Shown here piece after piece: positions 1-9,577 of a stretch of 64,000 bases of DNA. The notes beneath the pieces are model-generated. The model saw nothing but the letters and a program-made list of their open reading frames with translations, was not told the origin of the DNA and did not search any database. Where the stretch lies: contig CM061064.1 of assembly GCA_030762895.1 (NCBI GenBank), positions 136,631,847 through 136,695,846 of the forward strand, written 5' to 3'. The position numbers and the translations under genes were made by a program. Source of the DNA: Sophora flavescens. Its lineage: Eukaryota; Streptophyta; Magnoliopsida; Fabales; Fabaceae. Position 1 is the first letter of the stretch, and each line of letters opens with the position of its first letter.

Positions 1-660
1 AGTCTCATATTCACCTATCATAGACTACTATCAAGGTTGATTACATCAAGTTCAAGACTTCAGATTTCAAATAACAACAAACAGATAAAACAAACAATAC
101 AAGGAGATGAGAAGAGGATCTGTGAAGCATCCGACCTGGTTCAGAAGCCATTGTCGGAAAGGACTCAAAATGGAGAAGAGAAGAGGTTGGTCCCTTGTTG
201 CCGGGCAGAGGGTGGTCACCAGAGGTCAAAGGTCATCGGACGGTGGTCGCCAAAGGTCAGTGGTCGTCGGACGGTGGTCACCGGACAGAGGATGTCACTG
301 ACAGTGGGTGTCGGAGAAGAAAGTATGAAATGAGAGAAGAGAAGAGAAGAGGTACTTGACGAAAGTGAGAAGAGGAAATCTAGGGTTAGACGTTTTAGTT
401 AGGGTTTTAACCATTTTGGGCCAATATTTCGGGTCGGGTCGCACAACCCTGACGGCCCAAGAGGCTGTTTTCATTTTTCCCTCAAAAAAACCCTAAAACC
501 CCGCTTTTTCTGCCATGGCTGGCGCTTCTGCCATGCCCGCCACCCGCCATGCGGCCGCCATGTAAAATCCGCCACGCCACCGCCTTCGTATGGCGTTTCC
601 TTCGAAACCCGCCACCGCTTTCCGCCATGGCACCGCCATAACCGCTATTCGATAACACTG
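1..660 (-). mobile_element. Possible hAT-like transposon terminus (other end outside window)
   Basis: Read on the minus strand, the segment starts at 660 with CAGTGTTATCGAATAGCGG, resembling the CAGTGTT-type terminal inverted repeat of plant hAT elements. It continues into a GC-rich tract full of GCCATGGCGG-like words (500-650), a subterminal composition I associate with plant hAT elements. GTTTGAAT at 661-668 would be the 8-bp target duplication, but its partner lies left of the window. Two near copies of a GGTC-TCGGACGGTGGTC word occur at about 229-283. No transposase domain is visible and short open frames here have no recognisable content. The call rests on one terminus only. Confidence 0.35.
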
Positions 661-720
661 GTTTGAATTCATGTTTCCCGTATAATTATATGCAATTGTG
701 TTTTGGTCCATTTCTATAAA

Positions 721-930
721 ATCAGGGCTTAGTGTTTCACCAAGGGGCTCTCTTCTCTCAGCTGACACTCTCTCAGCCACTGCCATAGTTGATATCCTTT
801 GAGGTTACGTGCAAATAATGCTACAAAATGCTCCACAACCAAACTCTATCTCTAACTCTAATACATATTGAGGAAGTTGAGTGGTTTTACCACAGCCAGT
901 CTCACCAGATATTACCTCATGTTGTAACTA
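721..930 (-). pseudogene. DExH-box RNA helicase fragment (Walker A region), broken
   Basis: Minus-strand translation gives the P-loop GETGCGKTTQLPQY, then a block matching motif Ia of plant DExH-box ATP-dependent RNA helicases (DHX36/DExH1 type): SIICT, a stop, PQRIST and MAVAERVSAERREPLGE. These residues bind ATP and couple hydrolysis to RNA unwinding in intact family members. A TAA stop sits where the family has Gln in the CTQPRR motif. The homology is lost upstream of HEVIS and downstream of GET, so only about 65 codons survive; DEIH, SAT and the C-terminal motifs are absent. The neighbouring hAT-like terminus and LTR element K suggest the gene was broken by insertions. The fragment cannot encode a functional helicase. 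Confidence 0.75.
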
Positions 931-1285
931 AATGATGGAAGAAAATTTGCAAAACTTAGGAAGTGTTTTTAAATTTTCAGTATTATTTGTTTTCTCAACT
1001 TCCCTGTATTCCCATCCTTTTTCAAGTTTTAAGTCAGATTTCTAACATACATTGCATGTTGCATGAGAGGACAGGAGTAAGAATAAAGAATGTCAAAAAT
1101 TATGTACCGAAGGAATGTGGGTTTCATCATTACCTATTGCCACCAAAGACCTATCAAAGGCATCATTTTGTCAATAAAAACCTTCCTATAACTCTTCAAG
1201 AATGTGGTATCCTAAACTTAATTAGGCTATTTCTCAAACAACAATTGCTATACTGAACATAACCTGACGGTCTTAATTAGGATAT
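931..1285. other. Non-coding flank between helicase relic and element K
   Basis: AT-rich sequence with no recognisable protein homology. The plus-strand open frame at 963-1256 has no domain. It may be intron or flank of the broken helicase gene. The last five bases, GATAT (1281-1285), are the left target-site duplication of element K. Confidence 0.5.
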
Positions 1286-1539
1286 TGATAGGAACCAACT
1301 GTTATTACTGTAGAAATTAGGGAAATTCCCTTACAAAAGTGTAATCCTAGAGTATTTGAGAGACTCTAGACTCTCCCAATGCCCAAAGGCCCCAACTATT
1401 CCCAAAATACAAGATACCCTCCTCTCTCAATCCATCCTCTTATTTATAGGTAAATGCCTTGTCTCCCTTAACTAACTCCCTAACTCACCTACTAACCAAT
1501 TAACTAATTAACTAACTACTTAGCTAACAATATCTAACA
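1286..1539 (-). repeat. Element K 3' LTR
   Basis: 254 bp, starting TGTTAGATATTG in element orientation and ending CA. A TATAAATA box lies on the minus strand at 1441-1448. Compared with the other LTR it has 8 extra bases (near 1382-1392). Confidence 0.88.
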
Positions 1540-1558
1540 ATACTCCCCCCCTAAACTT

Positions 1559-3526
1559 TCACCTTGTCCTCAAGGTGTAGGACTTGTTTTTAGCTGAAAA
1601 CAATGTCCCACCAGGTTCCCATGGAACTAGTGCAGATGGAGGTGGTTCTCTTTTGAAGGGCCATTGCCATGTTAGTGTCATGATGATTTTGGTTGCTACA
1701 AGTCCTTGAATACTCTCCAATCCTTGCTTTGCACTATTGCCCCTCGTGTCAAATAACAACAAGATCTTTTTGAACAGCCCCTCATGCATATGCCCTATCC
1801 GTCCACAAACTGTAGATTCAGCATCTATTAAACATTTGGGTTGTGACCCAATATCAAAAGAATTCTGGTAAATGGGCTCGATAATGAATGAATTTGCATC
1901 AACCAATACACAACAAACCATCCGTTTATTAACACACTGACTATCTTCCTTCTGAACCAATTCAGTTTTGGGTTGTAGCCCAACAATGAAGGAATTTTCA
2001 TTAATGGGCCTATTAGTTAATGCCAGCTGATGAACTATAGCACCCCCAACAGTACATCTAATAACCTATTGCTGCATCACAAATAATTGGGCCTCCCCCA
2101 TTAAGTCAAACCGGCCCAATTTCTGAAGTGCCAGTCTTACCCTAATGCCCTTCAGTCTCTCATGTGCGCTGCTGCCTCCCTCTTCACCACCCGTCCCTGC
2201 CCCGACGACCCACCAATGAGTCCCACGGTCCAGAGGCTCCAGCGGCGGTAGCGGCCTGATCGGACCTCTGTACCTTAGCGTCCTTGCTCCCATCCACACG
2301 GTTGTGCTACTGGCTCGGTGTTGCGACTCGCGCGTGCTCTCCGCCCTTGCCGTAACCACGAGTGCGCGATCCGCCTTCGCGTGAGCATCTCGGTTCCGTG
2401 GTTCAGGTGGCGGCCTGACCGGTCGTGTATCCTCATCGGCCGCTTCTCTCTTCTGGTCGACATCGCTACTGCACGGGGTTTGCCAAGCGGCCATCATTTG
2501 TTCTCCCTGCGCAGCCACTCTAGCACCGTCGGCCACCTTAGGAAGATCCCGGCTCGGCTGCTCCGGCAGCGGTGGTGGGTTGTTCAACCCCTTCATGATC
2601 CACCCCTCGATTTTTGCCTCTTCTTCCTGTTTCCATTCTTCCGGTTTCGACGTCATCACCTCTATTTCGATGCCCCCACCCACACAGGAATCATTGAGGC
2701 TAAGATTGCTGCTCTCCAAATAAGATCCCATTTCCGCCTTACTCCCATGTCCCGTCTTCGGTTCCATGCTTGTTGGCTTCTCCCATTCTTGTTCCTTTTC
2801 TTTATCAGTTTTTGACCCTAACTCATCAAGAATTTGTTGGGACTGCGGTGGCTTCTCACTCCCTGTATCGTCCTCTTCTTAGAGATCCTGCTCCTTCCTA
2901 GCTATTGCAACCAGTTCTGAGTTCTGGAATTTATGGATATTTGCTGCATCACCATCTTCATTTTCTTCCTTACTTGACTCCACTGCTTGTGTCGTTTCTT
3001 CTTGGTCAATAGAATTGTCAGCCCTATCCCCGCCGTTACCGACTCTGTCGTGGCTTCCTCCACTCGTAGGATTTTGATTCTCACAGTAATCTGTCAATCG
3101 GCGATGCATCACCTGGACTAGCTCTCTGATCTGCCTCAGACTTTCACGTTTTTCCTCTCCTTTTCTTCTTGGCTGGTTACGTGGTGCTTTCTGTTCTGAA
3201 TGTGGATATGGACCCCTGGACCATCCTCCTTTCTCCTTCACCCCAAGGTCTTGCTGCTTCCTTTTAGATTCTTGTAACCGCCCCTCTTTCGTCCGGCTTC
3301 TTTCTTCATCGTCTCTATGGCTATTGCTATCATGATCACTGTTATTGTGCTGATTTCTTAGGATAAGGGCCCGAATTGCTTCCAATGTCTCATCAAATTT
3401 CCTTTGAGTCTCCGATTGCTTTTCTTCCTCGATTTGCCTCAGCTCTTGGCGTTCTTAGAGATCATCCTCGCGGTCTCGTCTCGGATCGTCGAACCTACGC
3501 TCAAGAACCCCAATTCGTGCTTCCAT
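1559..3526 (-). pseudogene. Element K single reading frame (gag-like N-terminus, no enzymatic domains), three in-frame stops
   Basis: One minus-strand frame runs from an ATG at 3524-3526 to a TGA at 1559-1561 that abuts the polypurine tract, about 655 codons with no frameshift. It holds three nonsense codons: TAA at 3455-3457, TAA at 2879-2881 and TAG at 2066-2068. The N-terminus (MEARIGVLERRFDDPRR...) resembles the charged coiled start of plant gypsy Gag proteins. The middle is very rich in Arg, Lys, Glu, Gln and Pro. The C-terminus (PWEPGG, then SYTLRTR) resembles the tail of some gypsy polyproteins, though this match is from memory and weak. No CCHC knuckle, protease DSG/DTG, RT or integrase residues are visible. 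The fragments (3385-2879, 2767-2066, 1960-1559) look like separate genes but share this one frame. Confidence 0.6.
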
Positions 3527-3577
3527 TCTTCACGTATGGACCATGTGCCACACCCAGAAAAGAGCTTTGATACCGGT

Positions 3578-3826
3578 TGTTAGGAACCAACTGCTATTAC
3601 TGTAGAAATTAGGGAAATTCCCTTACAAAAGTGTAATCCTAGAGTATCTGAGAGACTCTAGACTCTCCCAATGCCCCAACTATTCCCAAAATACAAGATA
3701 CCCTCCTCTCTCAATCCATCCTCTTATTTATAGGCAAGATGCCTTATCTCCCTTAACTAACTCCCCCTAACTCACCTACTAACCAATTAACTAATTAACT
3801 AACTACTTAGCTAACAATATCTAACA
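3578..3826 (-). repeat. Element K 5' LTR
   Basis: 249 bp, TG...CA, with a minus-strand TATAAATA at 3725-3732 (the U3 promoter position). Immediately inside it lies the PBS at 3562-3577. The 3' outer edge abuts the right target duplication GATAT at 3827-3831. Confidence 0.88.
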
Positions 3827-3831
3827 GATAT

Positions 3832-4439
3832 CTAATATTAGTGAATGTCATGAGGCAAGTAACATTCATCTAATAAAAAAATTTAAATCATGAAACTAAA
3901 TGTTACTAAACAATCTACTAAGAAAACTATCATCTACATATGCATGAAAGGAATGGAGGGAGCTCAATAGAAAATAAAAAATCACACACCACAGGGACAG
4001 TTATGTTTACATATCTAAAACTAACCATGATATTTTTGGAAACCATCCTTGCTCCATCTGCATTTTAAAATTGTTTTTGTACCTACCGGTCCTCCTTAAA
4101 CATCTTTTGTTGTACTTATGCAACCAAACATAAGCATTTTAAGCAATCTGCAAGCAAAATGGATTGATCATTACATTTAGAAGACAAAGAGAAAGTGCAA
4201 ATATATTAATGAACCTTGGTCATCCTAGTAGATAGCCCTCTTTCTTCATTATCCACGACATTTGAGAATTATGGAGTCAATGAATTTGAAGGCTTAGATT
4301 TTACATGTCCTCAAAACAGCTTCTTCCCTTACATTGATAACATGTGCCACCCCAAAATTTGAAGAACAACCCGCCATTATCCTGAAAATTGTACAACTTT
4401 TCTCATAACTCAGAAATTTTGACAAATTCTTAGTTTCCA
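3832..4439. other. Non-coding flank between element K and element E
   Basis: AT-rich sequence with no recognisable gene. It is presumably the continuation of the locus into which K inserted. The right edge is where the gag frame of sirevirus E stops, so a deletion junction near 4400-4440 is likely. Confidence 0.4.
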
Positions 4440-6251
4440 CTATGTAGCCCCAAGGAAACTACCAGCACCAAGTACCAGGACTTCTGTTTCTTTCCTGTTG
4501 TTAAGCAGATCTGCAACATGGAATGTCTTATCTTTAGGTACCCAAATTGACTTGGGTCCTTTCTTGTTAGTAATCATAGGTCGTGAATGCTTTGCATGCT
4601 TGTTATGTATGCATCTAGATGACACATGCCCACTTTTTCCACATACTTTGCAGTAAGTATTGGAAGGGCTTGATTTTGACTTAGTGTGCTGTTGATGGAA
4701 TTTAGAAGCCTTATATTGTGTATGAACCTTTGGTTTATTTAGAGATGCATCTTGCTTCTCTTTATCATAACCAATGCCAGATTTGTCACGTGGTGATCTA
4801 GAATACCTTAAAATAAGGTTTAGTTTATCAAAGCTACCAACTAGTTTTGACAAAGAGTCTGTCAAGTATGTCACATCTTGTTTCAGTTGTTCAACTTCAC
4901 AAGAGCTATTAGACTTACACTTTGCCCTGTCAGCCAGACTGACATTGATTGATTTTAATGTTTCATTTTCATCCTTAAGGTTTTGATTCACTATGCAGGC
5001 CTTATCATAGTCTCTAGAGAGTTTAGTAAACTTCTTTTTTAGACTCTTATACTCTTTAGACAGTATGCATGATTCATGCAGTAATTCATCAAAAATAGTT
5101 TGAAGAGTAGATCGATCAGAGTCCATTACCTCAGTATCAGTGAATTCACTTTCTGATGCAGTGTCAGCCATGAAGCAAATGTTTGCTTGTTCTCCAGATT
5201 CATCTTCTTCATCTGAAGAAGACAGGTCAAGATCCTCCCATGTAGCCATCAAGCCTTTCTTCTTTTTGAAGAATTTCTTTTTCTCCTTCAGCTTTGGGCA
5301 GTTAGCTTTGAAGTGTCCTGGTTTCTTACATTCAAAGCACAGGGGTGGGCCTTTCTCCTTGGAATCTGACTTCTCCTTGGAAAATTTTTTGTTGAACTGC
5401 TTCCTTCTGAATCCACCTTTCTTTCTCCACATGTGTTGGATTTTTCTGGAGATGAAAGATAGTTCATCCTCATCTGAGTCACCTTCACTATTTGATGAAT
5501 CAGCTTCATCTGAGGACTTAGCAACTTTAAGCACCTTTGAGGAACTAGCTTTCTTGGCCTTTAAGGCAATGGATTTTCCTTTTCTGGAGTTTTCCTCTTT
5601 ATTAAGTTCAAGTTCATGAACTTTTAACGACCCCAGAAGCTCTTCCAGAGAAAGAGTATTCAGATTCTTTGCTTCCTGGATAACAGTTACCTTAGGTATC
5701 CACTGCTTTGAGAGACTTCTCAAAATTTTTCTCACATGATCTCCATTCTCATAGATCTTTCCAAGAGACCTGAGACTGTTGGTGATTGTTTGGAATCTTC
5801 CAAACATCTGATCTATAGTTTCATGATCAGCCATCTTGAATAGCTCATACTGGTGAACCAGCATGCTTATCTTTGATTCCTTCACTTATGAGGAACCTTC
5901 ATGAGCTAGTGCAAGAGTATCCCAGATTTCTTTAGCTGTGTTGCAAATATGAACCTTGTCATGCTCAGATATGGTGATAGCACACATGAGATGGTGCTTA
6001 GCTTTCAAGTTTAGTTGGTGTTGATTTTTCTGCTCGTGAGTCCATTCAGCTCTAGACACTGCAGCTCCAGCTTCACTCCTTGGCTCACTGTAGCCATTTT
6101 CTATCAGTTCCCAGATATCAGCATTATGTGCATCCAAGAATGCCATCATCCTCTTTTTCCAATAATCATAATAAGTTCCATCAATGAGATGGGGTCTGTT
6201 GATATCTTGTCCTTCCGCATCCATGATTGTAGGATCGTACTGCCTTAGCAC
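4440..6251 (-). pseudogene. Copia gag (UBN2/DUF4219 type), one premature stop
   Basis: A minus-strand frame of about 603 codons encodes a capsid/nucleocapsid-type Gag. The N-terminal part (MDAEGQDINRPHLIDGTYY, then YWKKRMMAFLDA) is the DUF4219/UBN2 capsid region. Two CCHC zinc knuckles follow: CFECKKPGHFKANC and, near the C-terminus, CKVCGKSGHVSSRC. Between them are an acidic Ser/Asp/Glu-rich stretch and a probable coiled coil (HESCILSKEYKSLKKKF region). Two spaced knuckles and long size fit sireviruses. A TAA at 5886-5888 interrupts the otherwise continuous frame after HEGSS, and no frameshift is needed to read both halves. The frame ends shortly after the GPKSIWVPKDK segment, where Pol would normally begin, consistent with truncation there. 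Confidence 0.85.
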
Positions 6252-6295
6252 TTGTTAGATGCTCAACCCTATCAAGGCTGAGCTCTGATACCAAC

Positions 6296-7800
6296 TGAAG
6301 TTGGCACAGGCAAATACAAGAAGGGGGTTGAATTGTGTTTGTTAATTATTTTTGCAAAAACCCTTTTTGAGAAACCTTTTCACAAGCAGAAGATAAGGGA
6401 TAGAAAACCTTTTTAAAAGATTAACAAAACCAAAATCAAATCCCACAGTTAGTGTAAATAAATAAAACTGTAAAAGATAAGGGATAGAAAATTCACTCAG
6501 GTATTTTATCCTGGTTCACACTCTCTTCCAACCAAGAGCTACGTCCAGTCCCTTCTACTTGAAGGATTTTCTCCACTATTTCCAAATAGTTTCTACAACA
6601 AGTATTCTACACCTCTCCATGCTACAAGTATTGCTTTCTTGCCAAGCCTCTTCAGGCTCTAATTCAATCACAGATTTTTCTAAGATCTTTCTAACTCACT
6701 ATATGTGAGGGTATGAAGGTTTAAGATCTACTGAATATTTTTACAAATATTCAACCTTAAGAATTACAGCCTTTTGCTTTACAAAGGGAATATGAGCTTT
6801 GAATATCTTGCAAATGTTCAAATGGCAAAAGTTATTCTTCAGTGCTTGAGACCTTCTATATATAATGGTCTTCAAATTCTCTTGCAGATTTTCAACGGTT
6901 ATTTTTAATCATCCCGTTTAGAGACAGCATTAAATGCATGATATCCGTTGAGACTGGTAGCTTGATTTTGGCCGTGTTGAAAAAGCATCCTTAGTTATCA
7001 TAAAAGCACAAAATGGAGGCTCACTGTCCTGAGCAATCGTACTTTAAAAACTTTCTTTCCTCCTTTGTGTATAACCCAGCTTTTGTCCAGCAATAAAGTT
7101 GTGATCGTATAGATCGTTTTGCAATTCCAATTTTACTATTTACTTTTTGTATTTCCTTGATGGTACTATGAGTTTTCTCACAAAGGAACAAGGTATTAAC
7201 CAGATAAAACAATTATAAAGAACATATATTCCATTGGAATAAATATCAATCATTTGAAATAAATTCAATGTGGTCCAGATTGCATTAAATCACATTCAAG
7301 GTAGTAAAGATATAGAAGATGTAGAACTGTCTACAGGCACTCAGTTTTAGAACGCGTCTACACGAGGTTTTATTCTGCTCATCCACTGATGTGGCAAAAG
7401 CACTCGTCCACACAAGTCTTTGGACTTGCTAAGTCTTTAGAGAAACTTCGTCCAATGATGTGGCACTATGGACGTCTACTAAATTTTAGTTAGGCACTAT
7501 GGATGTCTACTTGAGTTTCAAGGAGAGCACTCGTCTGCTGATGTCACTACTTTGGACGTCTACTGAGATATAGTTAGCCGTCTACTTAACGATTAAAATA
7601 TAAACAGTTTAAATAACCTTTGGACGGGTAATTCTTTGCAAGAGTCCAAGCATTGTATAGCTTATATTATTTTGGATATTCCTGCATAAACTGAAATCAC
7701 TTGTTAGATCTCAACTAACACTTTGCCAAGCAAATTTAATCCTTTTTGCTAACATCAAAACCTAGAGATTAAATAAACCAGAACCACTTTGGTTCCAACA
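6296..7800 (-). repeat. Element E 5' LTR (sirevirus)
   Basis: 1505 bp. In element orientation it starts TGTTGGAACCAAAGTGG and ends ...CCAACTTCA next to the PBS. A TATATATA box is on the minus strand at 6857-6864. End sequences and much of the body match the LTR at 37002-38507, with clear divergence. Confidence 0.85.
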
Positions 7801-9236
7801 GTCTTAACATCATTAATAAGCCATATTAATTGGTTAGAGTCTTATTGACGTCATTATTGGCAGTAACATCCACAACAATCAACACTCATTCAGAGCACCA
7901 CATCATCATCATTATCATAACAGTCTCATCATTATCATAACATCATCATCACCATAATAATAATAAAATCATCATCATCAGGAACATTCATGGTAGCATA
8001 AAACATCATACTCAATTGGGCATATCAATAACATACAATCATACATCATCAACAATTAACATCAAACAGTACAATAATTAAAGCATATCATTAACATTAG
8101 AATCATATTATACATGCATCAATTAACATCAAATAGACAAACAACATAGGATGGAGTCATGGGTTAACCCTTCATCTTACGCTGCCCCCAACGCCTACAT
8201 GTCAATACTATTCCTTCAACCCATACCTGATATGAAGATTCCCAAAACGATGATGTTGGTAAACTAGACACGTTCCCTCGAGCAGCTCGACGAGTTCCTC
8301 AAGACTTGGTCAAACAAGAAGGGAAGAGATCAACCAATTAATCCTCAATTCAAAAGAGAGGGAAGAGGAGATTAAGGAGGGATAACTACGTTAACTTAAA
8401 CGATGCTAATATGCATAACTTCTCTCCCACACGGACTCACAAACTCCAAGAACTTCAAGGGGTTCAAGGGAAAACTAAGAAAGATGAAGAGAGGAAGATA
8501 TTCTGAGGTTAACAGTGTGAGAAATAGGGTTTAGGTTGAGTCTTATGGTATAAATACAAGTTAGGGCATAACGGGCTCCTATTTCAGCCCAAACTATGTA
8601 CAAATCGGTATTTTGATCTTAACTTGAGTTACAAGTTTCCGATTGAGGCGTTCTTGGTGTCGTTAGAAAGCTAAGAGAAATATATACAAATTAATGTCTA
8701 ATGATCGAATCCTAAATCGGACTCTAAGATGGCCAAAAGATCGATGTAAGTTTAGCGACAAATTTGGTAATTATTCCTAGATACAATCCTTAGGAGATTA
8801 GGATAAGATCTTAAGAGATGATCAAAAAGAGGATTATCCTATATTAATAAGGACTCAAATATGATTTATTGAGGGACTCAAACCTAAGAGATATACCATC
8901 TCGATTTAAATACTAAATCACACGATATCTCATAATATCTTTCTTAATCACTTATTATTAAAAAAACACATATTATATATTAACATATAAAATCACATAC
9001 AAAATCATAGATTCATATAAGATCACACATTAAGAGACACAATCTCATATTAATACAAATAATCATATATTAATATACATATTATCATATGTAATAATAT
9101 ATACATACATATATATGTATAAGCATAAAAATACTACAACACTAATCACAATTATATTATCAATTATATAAATAACAATACTAACTTCATTAATATTATA
9201 AGTAGTAGTATTAATAATAATAACAACAACAATAAT

Positions 9237-9268
<32 letters not shown>

Positions 9269-9318
9269 CTAAGCATCCATAGTAACATATACCCTTATAC
9301 GAAAACCGGGGTGTTACA
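7801..9318 (-). repeat. Element B 3' LTR, truncated by element E
   Basis: Homologous to about 10,905-12,499 of the right LTR, including the ATC/ATA-rich stretch and (AAC)n tract (9236-9269). It ends CGGGGTGTTACA at 9318. The long open frame at 9063-9326 is poly-Val from the triplet repeat and is not a gene. Confidence 0.85.
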
Positions 9319-9577
9319 ATTTCCATCCCCTTATAAAAATTTCGTTCTCGAAATTTCTATCTCTTTGATTGGTTAAACTTTCACCAACTAGGCACATAAC
9401 CTCGGATCAAGTACTTGGACTCGGAGGCTTCAACCAAACCGGAGGAACTAAGGGTTCTTAACACTAAAGCATCATTATCTATAATTAATATAGATAATTC
9501 AAATGAAAACACACAGAAGAGTCGCAACAGACTCATACCACGTCCGGACAGGACCGAACTGCTCTGATACCACTAAA

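Larger units (their letters stand above)
1286..3826 (-). mobile_element. Element K: complete 2.5 kb non-autonomous LTR retrotransposon
   Basis: A direct repeat of about 250 bp bounds the element. Both copies run TG...CA and the whole is flanked by a perfect 5-bp target duplication GATAT (1281-1285 and 3827-3831). On the minus strand the 5' LTR is at the right. It is followed by a primer-binding site ACCGGTATCAAAGCTC (3562-3577), close to the initiator-Met PBS. A purine-rich tract AAAGTTTAGGGGGGGAG lies just before the 3' LTR at the left. Hand alignment of the LTRs gives 5 substitutions over 246 aligned bases plus indels of 8, 1 and 2 nt, about 98% identity, so the insertion is fairly recent. 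The 2.0 kb interior carries no protease, RT, RNase H or integrase motif, so it must have been mobilised in trans. Confidence 0.88.
4440..7800 (-). mobile_element. Element E: truncated sirevirus-type Ty1/copia (5' LTR, PBS, gag)
   Basis: On the minus strand the order is 5' LTR (7800-6296), primer-binding site GTTGGTATCAGAGCTC (6280-6295), then a gag frame to 4440. Protease, integrase, RT, env-like ORF and 3' LTR are missing, so the element is cut near 4440. It was inserted into the left LTR of gypsy B: base 7801 starts GTCTTAACATC, which in B's other LTR is preceded by TTCTAAG near 10,890. The target duplication at the other end is lost. Its LTR is a diverged relative of the LTR of element I at 37.0-38.5 kb. 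Confidence 0.85.

Noticed and set aside
37..333. Overlapping open frames at 37-333 in three frames
   Set aside because: No recognisable domain; basic low-complexity composition in the subterminal part of a probable hAT element.
3562..3577. tRNA-like matches at the primer-binding sites (also 6280-6295, 14,510-14,528 and 27,111-27,130)
   Set aside because: Only the complement of the tRNA 3' end is present. No cloverleaf or A/B boxes are seen, so they are PBSs and not tRNA genes.
9063..9326. Poly-Val/Ile open frames at 9,063-9,326 and 12,151-12,507
   Set aside because: They are translations of (AAC)n and (ATA)n microsatellites within LTRs of element B.
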